The notes under the pieces are model-generated. The model was not told the DNA's origin. It was given only the letters and a program-made list of their open reading frames with translations, and did not search any database. From the NCBI GenBank assembly GCA_900316925.1, contig ONEU01000036.1, forward strand, positions 1 through 18,387: DNA of 18,387 nt. Direction: 5' to 3'. Position numbers and translations under genes: made by a program. How positions within the stretch are numbered: position 1 is the first letter of the stretch; each line of letters begins with the position of its first letter. The stretch is from an uncultured Eubacteriales bacterium (GTDB taxonomy: Bacteria > Bacillota > Clostridia > Oscillospirales > Acutalibacteraceae). Positions 1 through 8,226 of the stretch are shown one piece after another.

Positions 1-204
1 CACCCCCGAAAGCGTACCCGTTGTTTTCTACGGGTTGATCTTACAAGTTTCCTGAGACTCATTCTACGGTCAGGAACGGAATTATCCTGGAAAGTCCCCC
101 GACACCCCCGAAAGCGTACCCGTTGTTTTCTACGGGTTGTTCTTACAAGTTTCCTGACACTCATTCTACGGTCAGGAAAGGGATTGACTCAAAACCTCCC
201 ACGA
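1..204. repeat. Tandem repeat, 102-base period, at least two copies, cut by window start
   Basis: Bases 1-77 and 103-179 are nearly identical, with only a few substitutions (for example at offset 37 and around offset 56), and the spacer after each copy is recognisably related. This gives a 102-base period that decays after about base 205. Each copy can form two hairpins: ACCCGT/ACGGGT around an 8-base loop and TTCCTGA/TCAGGAA around a 14-base loop. The array lies beyond the 3' end of the Cys-rich gene. The plus-strand frame starting at base 1 stays open through the array, and 102 is a multiple of 3, so a coding repeat of 34 residues cannot be excluded. The Arg-rich translation and the hairpins favour an intergenic structured repeat. 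The copy number outside the window is unknown. Confidence 0.85.
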
Positions 205-233
205 CACACAATCGGCGGTTTTAGGAAAGGGGC

Positions 234-276
234 TTGGGGAATAACCCTTTTTCCGCCGGAAAAGGGTTTTCCCCAA
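234..276. other. Long near-perfect hairpin
   Basis: TTGGGGAA at 234-241 pairs with TTCCCCAA at 269-276, and AACCCTTTTTCC at 243-254 pairs with GGAAAAGGGTT at 258-268 with one bulged base. About 19 base pairs close on a three-base loop. It sits 23 bases past the stop codon of the minus-strand gene at 299-1105, so it may act as its transcript end. No U-run follows the stem on the minus strand, so it is not a canonical intrinsic terminator. It may instead be a relic or mobile palindrome next to the tandem repeat. Confidence 0.7.
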
Positions 277-298
277 AAAACTCCCTGCAAGGGCAGAA

Positions 299-1105
299 CT
301 AAGAGTGTTTCGGGTCAAGCGGAAGGTTTGTGGGGAAAAACTCGTTTGTCGGGAAGTCGATACTGCTGAAAAGCTCACAGGGGTCCTCTGAGCTGGTGAC
401 ACATTCCTTGTGCGGAATACAGAAGTCGAAAGCAGGGATGAGCATCTGGACGTTGCGCTCCAACTGGACAATGGTGAACATACCGATAGAAACCAGCACC
501 TGTTTGTCGGCTTCCACAGAGGCAAATTCGCCGCCGTAACGACGGACGATCGCTTCCGGGATACGGCAGGGCGGCATGGGAGGTGCGGTGCGGCGGTCAA
601 CGAGCTTTGCAGAGAGCGGAATCGGCTCGGCGACCTGTACGACTGCTTTCGGACAATTGCGGGTGGGCAGCGTCATTCCGTCGTTGGTATCGGTGCTGCA
701 CTCAGAGCTGAAGATCTTCACACTGCCCTCACTGCCAAAGAGTACCGCACGCTTGGAAAAGACTGCCAGTCCCTTTACCGGCATCGGCAGGGAATTCGGC
801 GCCATAAAGACATCCAGATTGACATCAAAATAAAAGGTCATATCCACCGCATAGAATCCCTTGTGGAAGGGGACCGGCTGCAACCCGACAGATACGTTGC
901 AGACGGTTACGTCATTCAGGCGGACATTGGCAGCCTTGTCAATCATACACTGCCCCGGCTTGGTGAGCAGCACGTTCAGATCCTCCAGACAGTCCTTGTC
1001 GGAGCAGGAATCATAAATGCGTGAGGCGTTGATGCATACCGCTTCCTTGAACTTGTCGCCGGGACTGCATTCATCACAGCCATTGCAAATCATATTTTCA
1101 GACAT
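299..1105 (-). CDS. Conserved Cys-rich protein of unknown function (268 aa)
   Basis: The reading frame starts with ATG eight or so bases after a strong TAAGGAGGA ribosome binding site and ends with TAG. The protein has no signal peptide and no membrane segment. It carries about 14 cysteines, including a CxxCxxC cluster at residues 7-13, Cys24, a CSDKDC motif at 34-39, and Cys229, Cys235 and Cys243 near the C-terminus. Conserved-looking blocks are YDSCSDKDCLEDL near residue 31, PVPFHKGFYAVDMTF near 78, and GMFTIVQLERNVQMLIPAFDF near 208. From memory this resembles a family of hypothetical proteins widespread in Clostridia, whose members share these same blocks. No function is known to me. The Cys pattern would suit metal binding or disulphide-linked assembly, for example a spore or coat protein, but that is conjecture. 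It has its own promoter-like -10 box and follows the terminator of the pilin operon, so it is probably monocistronic. Confidence 0.85.
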   Translation of the reverse strand: MSENMICNGCDECSPGDKFKEAVCINASRIYDSCSDKDCLEDLNVLLTKPGQCMIDKAANVRLNDVTVCNVSVGLQPVPFHKGFYAVDMTFYFDVNLDVFMAPNSLPMPVKGLAVFSKRAVLFGSEGSVKIFSSECSTDTNDGMTLPTRNCPKAVVQVAEPIPLSAKLVDRRTAPPMPPCRIPEAIVRRYGGEFASVEADKQVLVSIGMFTIVQLERNVQMLIPAFDFCIPHKECVTSSEDPCELFSSIDFPTNEFFPTNLPLDPKHS

Positions 1106-1135
1106 GAAGCTTCCTCCTTATGTTTTCTATACAAT

Positions 1136-1141
1136 ATTATA
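1136..1141 (-). promoter_or_regulatory. Probable -10 box of the Cys-rich gene
   Basis: A perfect TATAAT on the minus strand lies about 30 bases before the start codon at 1105. No good -35 box is visible at the usual 16-18 base spacing. Confidence 0.4.
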
Positions 1142-1169
1142 TGAGGCCATGTCCGAAAGGTGCATCCGG

Positions 1170-1204
1170 AAAAAAAGAAAACCGACACGAATGTGCCGGT
1201 TTTC
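1170..1204 (-). terminator. Intrinsic terminator of the pilin operon
   Basis: On the minus strand GAAAACCGGCAC and GTGTCGGTTTTC (1177-1204) form a 12-base-pair stem with one G-U pair and a four-base loop. A run of seven T at 1170-1176 follows at once. It begins 12 bases past the stop codon of the giant prepilin gene. Confidence 0.92.
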
Positions 1205-1216
1205 GTAAAGAGTGCA

Positions 1217-4200
1217 TTATCTGGTGTAGGTACCGTGGACGAGGTTGCTGCTACCTGTTCCGACGACTGTTTCTTTGTTTCTGCTCTTTGCATGGACGTA
1301 CTGGTTATTATGCCAGTAGTCATAGTCATAGAGGTTTGCAATATAGTCGGAATCAGGATCTGCCTTCTCAATGTTGTAAGTACCTTCCATAATCACGAAC
1401 TTCTGCTTGTGTCCCATTCTGTCTTCATAGGTGACATACACGTCTGTCACAAAAGTGACATCCATTGATTTAGCAGTCAGATCGGAGCTCTTCAGGAGGA
1501 AGTACGGTGTGGTTGCCTTTGTACCGTTGATCACACCGCCGGTGGTGGATGCCAGGACGATTTCTTTACCCTGGAGAACCACAGGTGTGGAGGTGTAGAG
1601 AGGCTCATTGCCGCTCCATCTGAAGGACAGGCCCTCGGAGGAGTAGTAGGTATAGGACGTACCGTAGGTCAGGAAGTCACCGGAGGATGCTTCAAAGTTA
1701 ATGTTGCGTCCTGCCTGTGCGTTATAACCGGTCTTGAATACGCCTACGCCGTCGTCGCCGCCCTGAAGTCCGTTGTGCCAATGCAGATCGGTTACTGCAT
1801 CAACCGCGTTGGTGGTATACTTACCGTACAGATCGCGCTGTGCGAAATAGGCTCTTGCAGCATCGGAGAACAGATTCAGCTTGCCGTTGACGATCGGTGA
1901 TGTGTAGCCATCCAGGAAGGTATAGGCACCTGCTGCGATCGTGTAGGACTTGGTTTCTCTGCCCTCTTCCCATGTTACGAATGCATTCTGGTCGAACAGA
2001 AGTGTCATTTCCTGATACTTCACTCTGCCCTGGTTGTCAGTCTGCTGAATCATATCATACTCGGGATCGCCGTTTACATCTCTGATTACTTTACCGGATG
2101 CATCCTTGCGGACGACCTTCTTGACTTCCGGCTTCATGTCGTAGGTCTGCTGATCTGCAACGGTCGGTGCGGAGAAGATATCAGAGTTCAGCTCTCTGTA
2201 GTCGGTGGTGGTGTTCTCAACCCAGTAAGGTGTGAGAGAATCATAGAATACCCAGTCAATATGGTCTTCCAGTCTCATAACATCCTTCTTCGGTCCGAGC
2301 ACGCTGGAACCGGAGATGGTTTCTTCAACGAACTGTACATCATAAACCGTCTTGGTGGTATTGGTGGGAACGATGAAGTAGATCGGATAGCCGATGGGGT
2401 TGTAGTTGGTAACCGGCTTGATCACCAGGTCGCCCGTCTTTTCTTCACGATACTGGATCTTGAAGGTTGAGCCCTTTCTGACCTTGTTCTGTGCGTCGAA
2501 CAGAAGTACGCCGATAGCGTTCTCGTTCTCAACACCCAGGTAGTCAATACCGCTCTTCAGAGCAATTGTATGAGCTCTGATCTTGTTGAGGTAGTTGGAG
2601 TTGATCGTGGAGTTGTAGCTTTGTACCTTCAGACCGGAGATGGACAGATAATCTTCTTCTGCGGTCTTCAGCTTATTCTTCAGGGATTCGATAGAGGAAG
2701 AAGAATACTTTGTATAGTCTTTTCTGGCGAGATATTCCGGATAGCGTCCCCTACCGCCGGTCTTGTTGTTCTGCTGGTTGTGCTTACCGACGGAGAGCGG
2801 TGCATCAATGTACTTTCTTGCTTCGGACATCTGCTGATAGAGCTCTCTGTAGGCATCTGTGATGGTTCTGAGTCTCTCGGCATAGCCGTTTGCCTCCACC
2901 TCACTCATTGCCTCGATGGCATTGATGTTCATCTGATATGCGCTGTCTGCGGCAGTACCGCTGCCGGAGTAGTGGAAGAACTTGTTATCACTAACTGTCA
3001 TACGGAGGAACTCGGAATAGTAGTAGGTGTCGTCGCCCATGTCAAAAACTTCACCGTTTTCATCATAGACATTTACCACTACATGACCGTAATAGTCAGC
3101 CTGGATATCACGGAGCACTTCCTTGAGCTTGGTCTGTGCGGACTTGAATTCTCTCCAGGAACCTTCGCCTGTTCCGTCGTCATACAGCGGGTCGAAGAGC
3201 AGGTAGTCGCCGCCCTTGAGGCAAGCATAGTAGGTTCTGAGATGATCCTCATCATCTGTTACGGTGAACTTCAGGTAAGGAGTCTTCTTAGAGAGGTTCT
3301 TGAAGTAGTATACGTTGGAGTTGGGGCTGTTGAGGTGACCGTCGGGTGAATTTTTGACAACGGTTGCATTGCCGTGACCTGCAAGCTGGATATCGGTCTT
3401 CCAGTTGGTCGGGAGACGGAAGTATACGGTCAGGTTCTCGGGAATGTTATCGTCTTCAAGTTCAAAGGACAGCAGGTCGATCTTGCTGTACTCGCCGTCG
3501 GTAGTTGAGGTGTTATCCAGCTGAGCGAGCCAAACATCATTGTAAACGCCCTTAATCTGAACCGTCTTCCTGTTGCTGTCGGAGGGGTTCATGCCCTTGA
3601 GCTGGAAGGTGTACTTCACGGACTGAGGTACGGGGATCTTTACCTCATACCAGTCAAAGTAAGAGGAAAGCTGGGAAGCACCGACACGGTTATCGTTGTC
3701 GCAGGTACCGCCGTCACCGCCGTACATATAGTTGCTGTCGTTCATGGCATAACGAAGGTCATTGGTTTTTCTGCCGGAGCCATAGATCTCATAGTAAGGT
3801 CTGTTGGTAATACGGGCCTTGCTGCCGCCGACGTATGCCAGCGGGATATCCTTGGCGTCCATATCTGCTTCGTTTACCTTCTCCATCTCAGGCTGACCTG
3901 CGAACGGATCGGTAGCGGGAGAAGCGTTATACTCTTTTGCGGTTACGGTGCCGCTCTTCTGGACAAGATAGATGGGTTTGCCGGCTACCGGTGTGGGGAA
4001 CCTACAGTCGCCGGTGATCTTGTTACCGGAAGCCTTCTGTCCGCGCAGGATGATGACGCCCTCGATGTTGACACTGCTGTCGGCATATACATAGAAGTAT
4101 TTGCCGTCATTGGTTTTGAGCATACTCTGGGCATTTGCGCTCCAGGAGCCGTAAACGTCTCCGCCGCCAACCTTCCATGCATAGATCCAGAGGCTGGTGT

Positions 4201-7200
4201 AGCTGCCGAATTCACTGGACTGTGATGCGTCTACAACAATGACGTTCTTGCCTGCTGCGATAGCCTCAGCAAATTCTGATGTATCGAGGTTATCGAAGTT
4301 AGCTGCCACATTGGTGATATTGTAATCATCATGTGCCACGGTGCCCTGGGGCTCCGGGGGAGTCTCCGGCTCTGTCACGAGCTTCGGATATACGTTTGTT
4401 ACAGCGAGTGCTGCGGGATTGGTTACTGTGCCGTCGGTCTGAGCGATATAATCGCCTGCACCCAGCTTGGTCTTCATGGTGAAGGCCACGGTCTTGTTGA
4501 GGCCGCCCTCAGGAGGCAGATAAACCTGCTTCACCGTGAGCTTGTTGTTCTTATCCGTCTCATAACGGAATACATAGTAAGGAGCTTCGTAAGTAGCGTC
4601 GATAACCTTTGCACCCACCTTACCGGAAACCTCGCCGGTGAGCTGCGGGAAGTAAACAGCGGTCATCGTTGTCTTCTTGATCACGGCGTCCGGAGTGACA
4701 ACAAATGCGAGATTGCCGTCAGCAATTGCGGTCAGATCCACCTTCTCGGAAACGATCTCTTCGGTGGTGATCTCACCGTCAGCGGACGTCACGGTCTTTG
4801 ACACGATCAGGCTTACGAACTTAACATGCTGCAGATCTACATCATAGAAGCAGTTGCCGGCTTCGTCTGCATGGAGATCAATGCTGGAGATAACGGAGGG
4901 CTGCTCCGTGGTCTCGTCGGCGTACTGAGCCAGGTCGAACGGATAAGAAGAGTTATTGTCGATCCAGACTCTGAGCTTGCTGTCCCTCAGAATGAGGTCA
5001 CTGGAAGCGGCGGGCTTCACGATGGTGAACTGATCCCTTGCCTTCTCGAGGGCTGTCTGGATAGCGACAACATCCTCCTGAAACTCAATCTTTGCGAAAT
5101 CTTCCTGTGCCTTATTGAAGGCTTCCTGGAGCTTATTGTAGGATTCATCGGTACAGTTGACCTTTTCGGTCATGCCGAGGTAGTTCGGACCCTGAACCTC
5201 TTCCAACAGAGCCTGGAGCTCAGTTGTTTCCAGAGGAGTGGAGAGGCTTGCCTTAACGACTCTGATCTGTGCCTCGACTCTGGTGCACATAGCGTCGATA
5301 ACATCCTGAGAAATGAACTTCTCCGCATATACAGCTCTTGCGCCTGCTTCTGACGGCTTGCCGTCGAGGACAGTTCTCAGTTCATTTCTTGATTCCTCTG
5401 TATAGTGGTCGTTGTAGAGCAGAGCTTCCGCATCGGTGATCAGACCGCCGAGGATTACTCTGTTCAGTTTCTGGTTGTCGTTCATGTCATTGATCGATTC
5501 CGTCAGAGCCTGTACATAATCGGTAATGAGGGAACTGGTCAATGTGCTGGTGTCGAGGTAGCCTGACTTTGCTACCTGGTACGGAGAACCTGCTCTGATG
5601 AAGTTCTGGTATGCTGCATAGTCATACAGACCCCGAGTTTCCTCCGCATTGATGATGCCTTCTGCGGTAGCGATAACGAGTCTGAGCGGCTCGAGCTGCT
5701 CATCCGTCACGCCGGCGGTCTTCAACGCTGCTTCTGCTGCATCAAGCTGGCTGATAGCATCGTCATACTTGGTATCTGCGGCTGCCATTTTTTCCTTGAT
5801 GTTGGAGCCGGGCTGGTTCTTGACAAATTCCTTGTCATTGTACATTGCGATTGCCGCATTCAGTTTTTCTGCGAATACGGAATAGGTTTCGGGAGTGTAG
5901 TCAAAGCTCTTGATCTGGCTTGCTTCAAAGATTCTTCTCTGCAGTCTCTCTCTGCCGGCAGAAGAGTTTGCACCCACGATCTTATAGCTGAGGGTGGGAG
6001 TAGCCATTCTGGTAAAGTCTGCTGTCTTTGCATGGACGGTTACATAAGAATCGGTATCCGCACCCGTTCTGCTCTCGGTAAGAGAGGCGCTAAGTGTGCC
6101 GTTTCTGAGGACGACCCATGCATTGCCGTCGGAATCGCTTCTCACGTTGCTGACGGAATAAGCTGCGCCGTTGACGGAGATGGTCAGTGCGAAGCTCTTC
6201 TTGGTGTCAACATTGGCGACCCACCAGCCGCAGCCTTCATATTCCATCTGAATATTGGAGGCTCTCTTGTTGACAGTAGAGGTCTTGGTGCTGTAGATGT
6301 AGCTCTTGGAGCTGGTATCAATAGCGGTACCGTCCTCGTTCATAATGCTGGTGATAACAGGTCTCTGACCGGCGGGGATAGAAGTCTGTGTTGCGCCGTC
6401 GTCAAGACCGTGGATACGGAAGTGAACCGTTGTCTTCTGGTTTTTGAGGTATACCAGTACGGTAGTCTGTGTGGTGCTGTTGGGGTCTGTCTCATACTCA
6501 AGACCCTGACGGCCGTCCCATGACTTTCCGCCGTAGTATCTGGTGATGGAGCCATCGTCATGGCGCTTGCCGGTAAATTCAAAATAGATGTGTTTATCGG
6601 CAGGATCTATGTACCACAGATGGAACATCTCGTTGGTCTGGGAGTTGACATAGTTGCCGTTGGCAAGGATGGAGCCCTTCTGTGCGAAGATGACGTTGAA
6701 CCACGGCACACGGCCCTTCTTGATGACATAGGAACCGGTCGTCCAGAGGTCATCGTCACCAGTGGTAGCCATGATAGCCGGAGGACCCTGTCTGCCGTTG
6801 CTGCCCGTTGCCCAGATACCGTTCGGCTTAACGGAATTGGCACTAACGGTGGTAGCATTCAGCTTGGCGACATCAGACGGGTACCACTCAATGCTGTTGG
6901 TGGTATTCTCGAGCTTGTTGTTATAATATTCGTCATAGGCATGACCGGTATCCTTATAGGTCCAGATGTAGTAGGACAGCTGATAGTTCATGTCCTTCGG
7001 CTGCTTAACGTGCAGGGTAATTCTGTCCTCGATGGAAGCCTTCGGCTCATTCGGGACGGTGAAGGAAGCATAACGGTTCAGCTTGGAGGAACCGACCTCA
7101 TAACGCATACCGACGACTGCTGACTGTCCTCTGTTGCCAAAGGGATCGGCATATCGGCTGATGGCACGCAGCTGGAGAGCGGGGCCGCCGTCCTCTGCAG

Positions 7201-7549
7201 GGATATACAGTGCCATGACATAAGTGGTAGCGTGTGCAGTATCTTCTTCATTCTTGGTGATCTCAGCGCCCTCAGAGGTGGTGCCGCCGACATCATTCAT
7301 AATCATATACTCTACTTCGGTCATTTCAGACATATTGGAAGCGCCGGTATAGTAGGCTTTGGCATATTCCAGGGCGCTCTTTGCGTTCAGGTATGCCTGT
7401 CTGCCGTTGATATCAGCAGAGGTTCTCGACATACTGTTGAGTGCAATGAAGAGCAGTGAGGAAGCAATCAAAACCAGGAAGATACCGGTAACCAACGCAA
7501 CCGGTAGCGTCAAACCTTTTTTGTTTTGCTTGGAAACGCCGCTTTGCAT
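1217..7549 (-). CDS. Giant GspK/PilX-like minor pilin, candidate pilus-tip adhesin (2110 aa)
   Basis: The ATG is preceded by AAAGGAG about ten bases upstream. The N-terminus is a class III prepilin signal: basic residues, Gly12 as cleavage site, then a hydrophobic helix at 13-38. Position +5 is Val17, not Glu, as in the GspK tip pseudopilin. The extracellular part seems modular. A beta-rich region (about 150-520) is followed by an alpha-helical, FIVAR-like stalk (about 535-845) and further beta regions. A CBM26-like starch-binding-type module spans about 1117-1200, with YAW, a Trp, a Met and a terminal VIILRG strand. A second helical stalk covers about 1460-1675. A related beta module occurs twice near the C-terminus (about 1849-1895 and 2031-2075). 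There is no sortase motif or C-terminal anchor, so attachment must be through the pilin helix. It is the last gene of a three-gene operon, 19 bases after the gene before it. It is far larger than usual minor pilins (about 150-600 residues). The pilin call is firm; glycan binding is inference. Confidence 0.85.
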   Translation of the reverse strand: MQSGVSKQNKKGLTLPVALVTGIFLVLIASSLLFIALNSMSRTSADINGRQAYLNAKSALEYAKAYYTGASNMSEMTEVEYMIMNDVGGTTSEGAEITKNEEDTAHATTYVMALYIPAEDGGPALQLRAISRYADPFGNRGQSAVVGMRYEVGSSKLNRYASFTVPNEPKASIEDRITLHVKQPKDMNYQLSYYIWTYKDTGHAYDEYYNNKLENTTNSIEWYPSDVAKLNATTVSANSVKPNGIWATGSNGRQGPPAIMATTGDDDLWTTGSYVIKKGRVPWFNVIFAQKGSILANGNYVNSQTNEMFHLWYIDPADKHIYFEFTGKRHDDGSITRYYGGKSWDGRQGLEYETDPNSTTQTTVLVYLKNQKTTVHFRIHGLDDGATQTSIPAGQRPVITSIMNEDGTAIDTSSKSYIYSTKTSTVNKRASNIQMEYEGCGWWVANVDTKKSFALTISVNGAAYSVSNVRSDSDGNAWVVLRNGTLSASLTESRTGADTDSYVTVHAKTADFTRMATPTLSYKIVGANSSAGRERLQRRIFEASQIKSFDYTPETYSVFAEKLNAAIAMYNDKEFVKNQPGSNIKEKMAAADTKYDDAISQLDAAEAALKTAGVTDEQLEPLRLVIATAEGIINAEETRGLYDYAAYQNFIRAGSPYQVAKSGYLDTSTLTSSLITDYVQALTESINDMNDNQKLNRVILGGLITDAEALLYNDHYTEESRNELRTVLDGKPSEAGARAVYAEKFISQDVIDAMCTRVEAQIRVVKASLSTPLETTELQALLEEVQGPNYLGMTEKVNCTDESYNKLQEAFNKAQEDFAKIEFQEDVVAIQTALEKARDQFTIVKPAASSDLILRDSKLRVWIDNNSSYPFDLAQYADETTEQPSVISSIDLHADEAGNCFYDVDLQHVKFVSLIVSKTVTSADGEITTEEIVSEKVDLTAIADGNLAFVVTPDAVIKKTTMTAVYFPQLTGEVSGKVGAKVIDATYEAPYYVFRYETDKNNKLTVKQVYLPPEGGLNKTVAFTMKTKLGAGDYIAQTDGTVTNPAALAVTNVYPKLVTEPETPPEPQGTVAHDDYNITNVAANFDNLDTSEFAEAIAAGKNVIVVDASQSSEFGSYTSLWIYAWKVGGGDVYGSWSANAQSMLKTNDGKYFYVYADSSVNIEGVIILRGQKASGNKITGDCRFPTPVAGKPIYLVQKSGTVTAKEYNASPATDPFAGQPEMEKVNEADMDAKDIPLAYVGGSKARITNRPYYEIYGSGRKTNDLRYAMNDSNYMYGGDGGTCDNDNRVGASQLSSYFDWYEVKIPVPQSVKYTFQLKGMNPSDSNRKTVQIKGVYNDVWLAQLDNTSTTDGEYSKIDLLSFELEDDNIPENLTVYFRLPTNWKTDIQLAGHGNATVVKNSPDGHLNSPNSNVYYFKNLSKKTPYLKFTVTDDEDHLRTYYACLKGGDYLLFDPLYDDGTGEGSWREFKSAQTKLKEVLRDIQADYYGHVVVNVYDENGEVFDMGDDTYYYSEFLRMTVSDNKFFHYSGSGTAADSAYQMNINAIEAMSEVEANGYAERLRTITDAYRELYQQMSEARKYIDAPLSVGKHNQQNNKTGGRGRYPEYLARKDYTKYSSSSIESLKNKLKTAEEDYLSISGLKVQSYNSTINSNYLNKIRAHTIALKSGIDYLGVENENAIGVLLFDAQNKVRKGSTFKIQYREEKTGDLVIKPVTNYNPIGYPIYFIVPTNTTKTVYDVQFVEETISGSSVLGPKKDVMRLEDHIDWVFYDSLTPYWVENTTTDYRELNSDIFSAPTVADQQTYDMKPEVKKVVRKDASGKVIRDVNGDPEYDMIQQTDNQGRVKYQEMTLLFDQNAFVTWEEGRETKSYTIAAGAYTFLDGYTSPIVNGKLNLFSDAARAYFAQRDLYGKYTTNAVDAVTDLHWHNGLQGGDDGVGVFKTGYNAQAGRNINFEASSGDFLTYGTSYTYYSSEGLSFRWSGNEPLYTSTPVVLQGKEIVLASTTGGVINGTKATTPYFLLKSSDLTAKSMDVTFVTDVYVTYEDRMGHKQKFVIMEGTYNIEKADPDSDYIANLYDYDYWHNNQYVHAKSRNKETVVGTGSSNLVHGTYTR

Positions 7550-7568
7550 AAGATCCCGACTCCTTTCT

Positions 7569-8207
7569 TTACTTGATTTCTACGATCTCCTGTGACATGG
7601 CATAAGCCGCACCGCCTGACCGCACCAGAACGACAATCTCATCATAATCAATGAAGCTTTCATTATCCATGTTCGTCACATGATAATCCGGGGCGATATT
7701 ACCCATTACCGTGGAGCCCTTCAGGGAATAGCCTCTCTCCATATTGATCGTATAGTCCAGATAGACGAAACGATTCCGGGAAGTGGTATCATCCCTCTCC
7801 ATCTTTTGCTTTCTCAGATGAAAGCTGATATCATGTACACCCTTATACGAATCCTTGATGACGACGGGATCGGATGTTGCATCCTCGATGGTGCTCGACA
7901 TGGTTCTGAGCAAGCCATTGTCAAAATAGATGTAACAGCAGGAAACGCCGGGCTGTGGGATCGTCATGGTGCCTGCAGCTGCGGTGAGCAGTTCAGCTCC
8001 GTCTGCCTTTCGGGCAGACAACCGGATGAAGTTCTCGATATCCAGCGCTGTCTGCTGTTCCTGTGAGGTCACAGAAGCCTTGGAGTAGTTCGTAATGGAG
8101 TTTGCCACAATGCCCACACCCATTGACGAAACAATACCGAGAATCGCAACTGTCACAACCAGTTCCACGAGGGTAAGACCTTTTTTGGATCTCAGTTTTT
8201 TCTTCAT
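7569..8207 (-). CDS. Type IV prepilin-like minor pilin (212 aa)
   Basis: The protein begins with a short basic leader and the prepilin cleavage/methylation motif SKKG|LTLVELVVTVAILG, with Gly10 as cleavage site and Glu15 at +5. A hydrophobic helix runs to about residue 33. The remaining 175 or so residues look like a small globular pilin head rich in beta strands, with a single CC pair near residue 85. GGAGG lies eight bases before the ATG. In the family such subunits are processed by a prepilin peptidase and built into type IV pili or a type II-like pseudopilus. It lies 19 bases from each neighbour, in the middle of the operon, and would match the GspI/GspJ position. Head-domain sequence gives no closer assignment. 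Confidence 0.9.
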   Translation of the reverse strand: MKKKLRSKKGLTLVELVVTVAILGIVSSMGVGIVANSITNYSKASVTSQEQQTALDIENFIRLSARKADGAELLTAAAGTMTIPQPGVSCCYIYFDNGLLRTMSSTIEDATSDPVVIKDSYKGVHDISFHLRKQKMERDDTTSRNRFVYLDYTINMERGYSLKGSTVMGNIAPDYHVTNMDNESFIDYDEIVVLVRSGGAAYAMSQEIVEIK

Positions 8208-8226
8208 TCAAGCATCCTCCTCTCGA

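Noticed and set aside
1..204. CRISPR array
   Set aside because: The repeated unit is about 77 bases with related, not unique, 25-base spacers, and no cas gene is present.
172..600. 142-residue minus-strand frame overlapping the Cys-rich gene and the hairpin
   Set aside because: It overlaps the well-supported Cys-rich gene in another frame, runs into the repeat, and has low-complexity Ser/Arg-rich composition.
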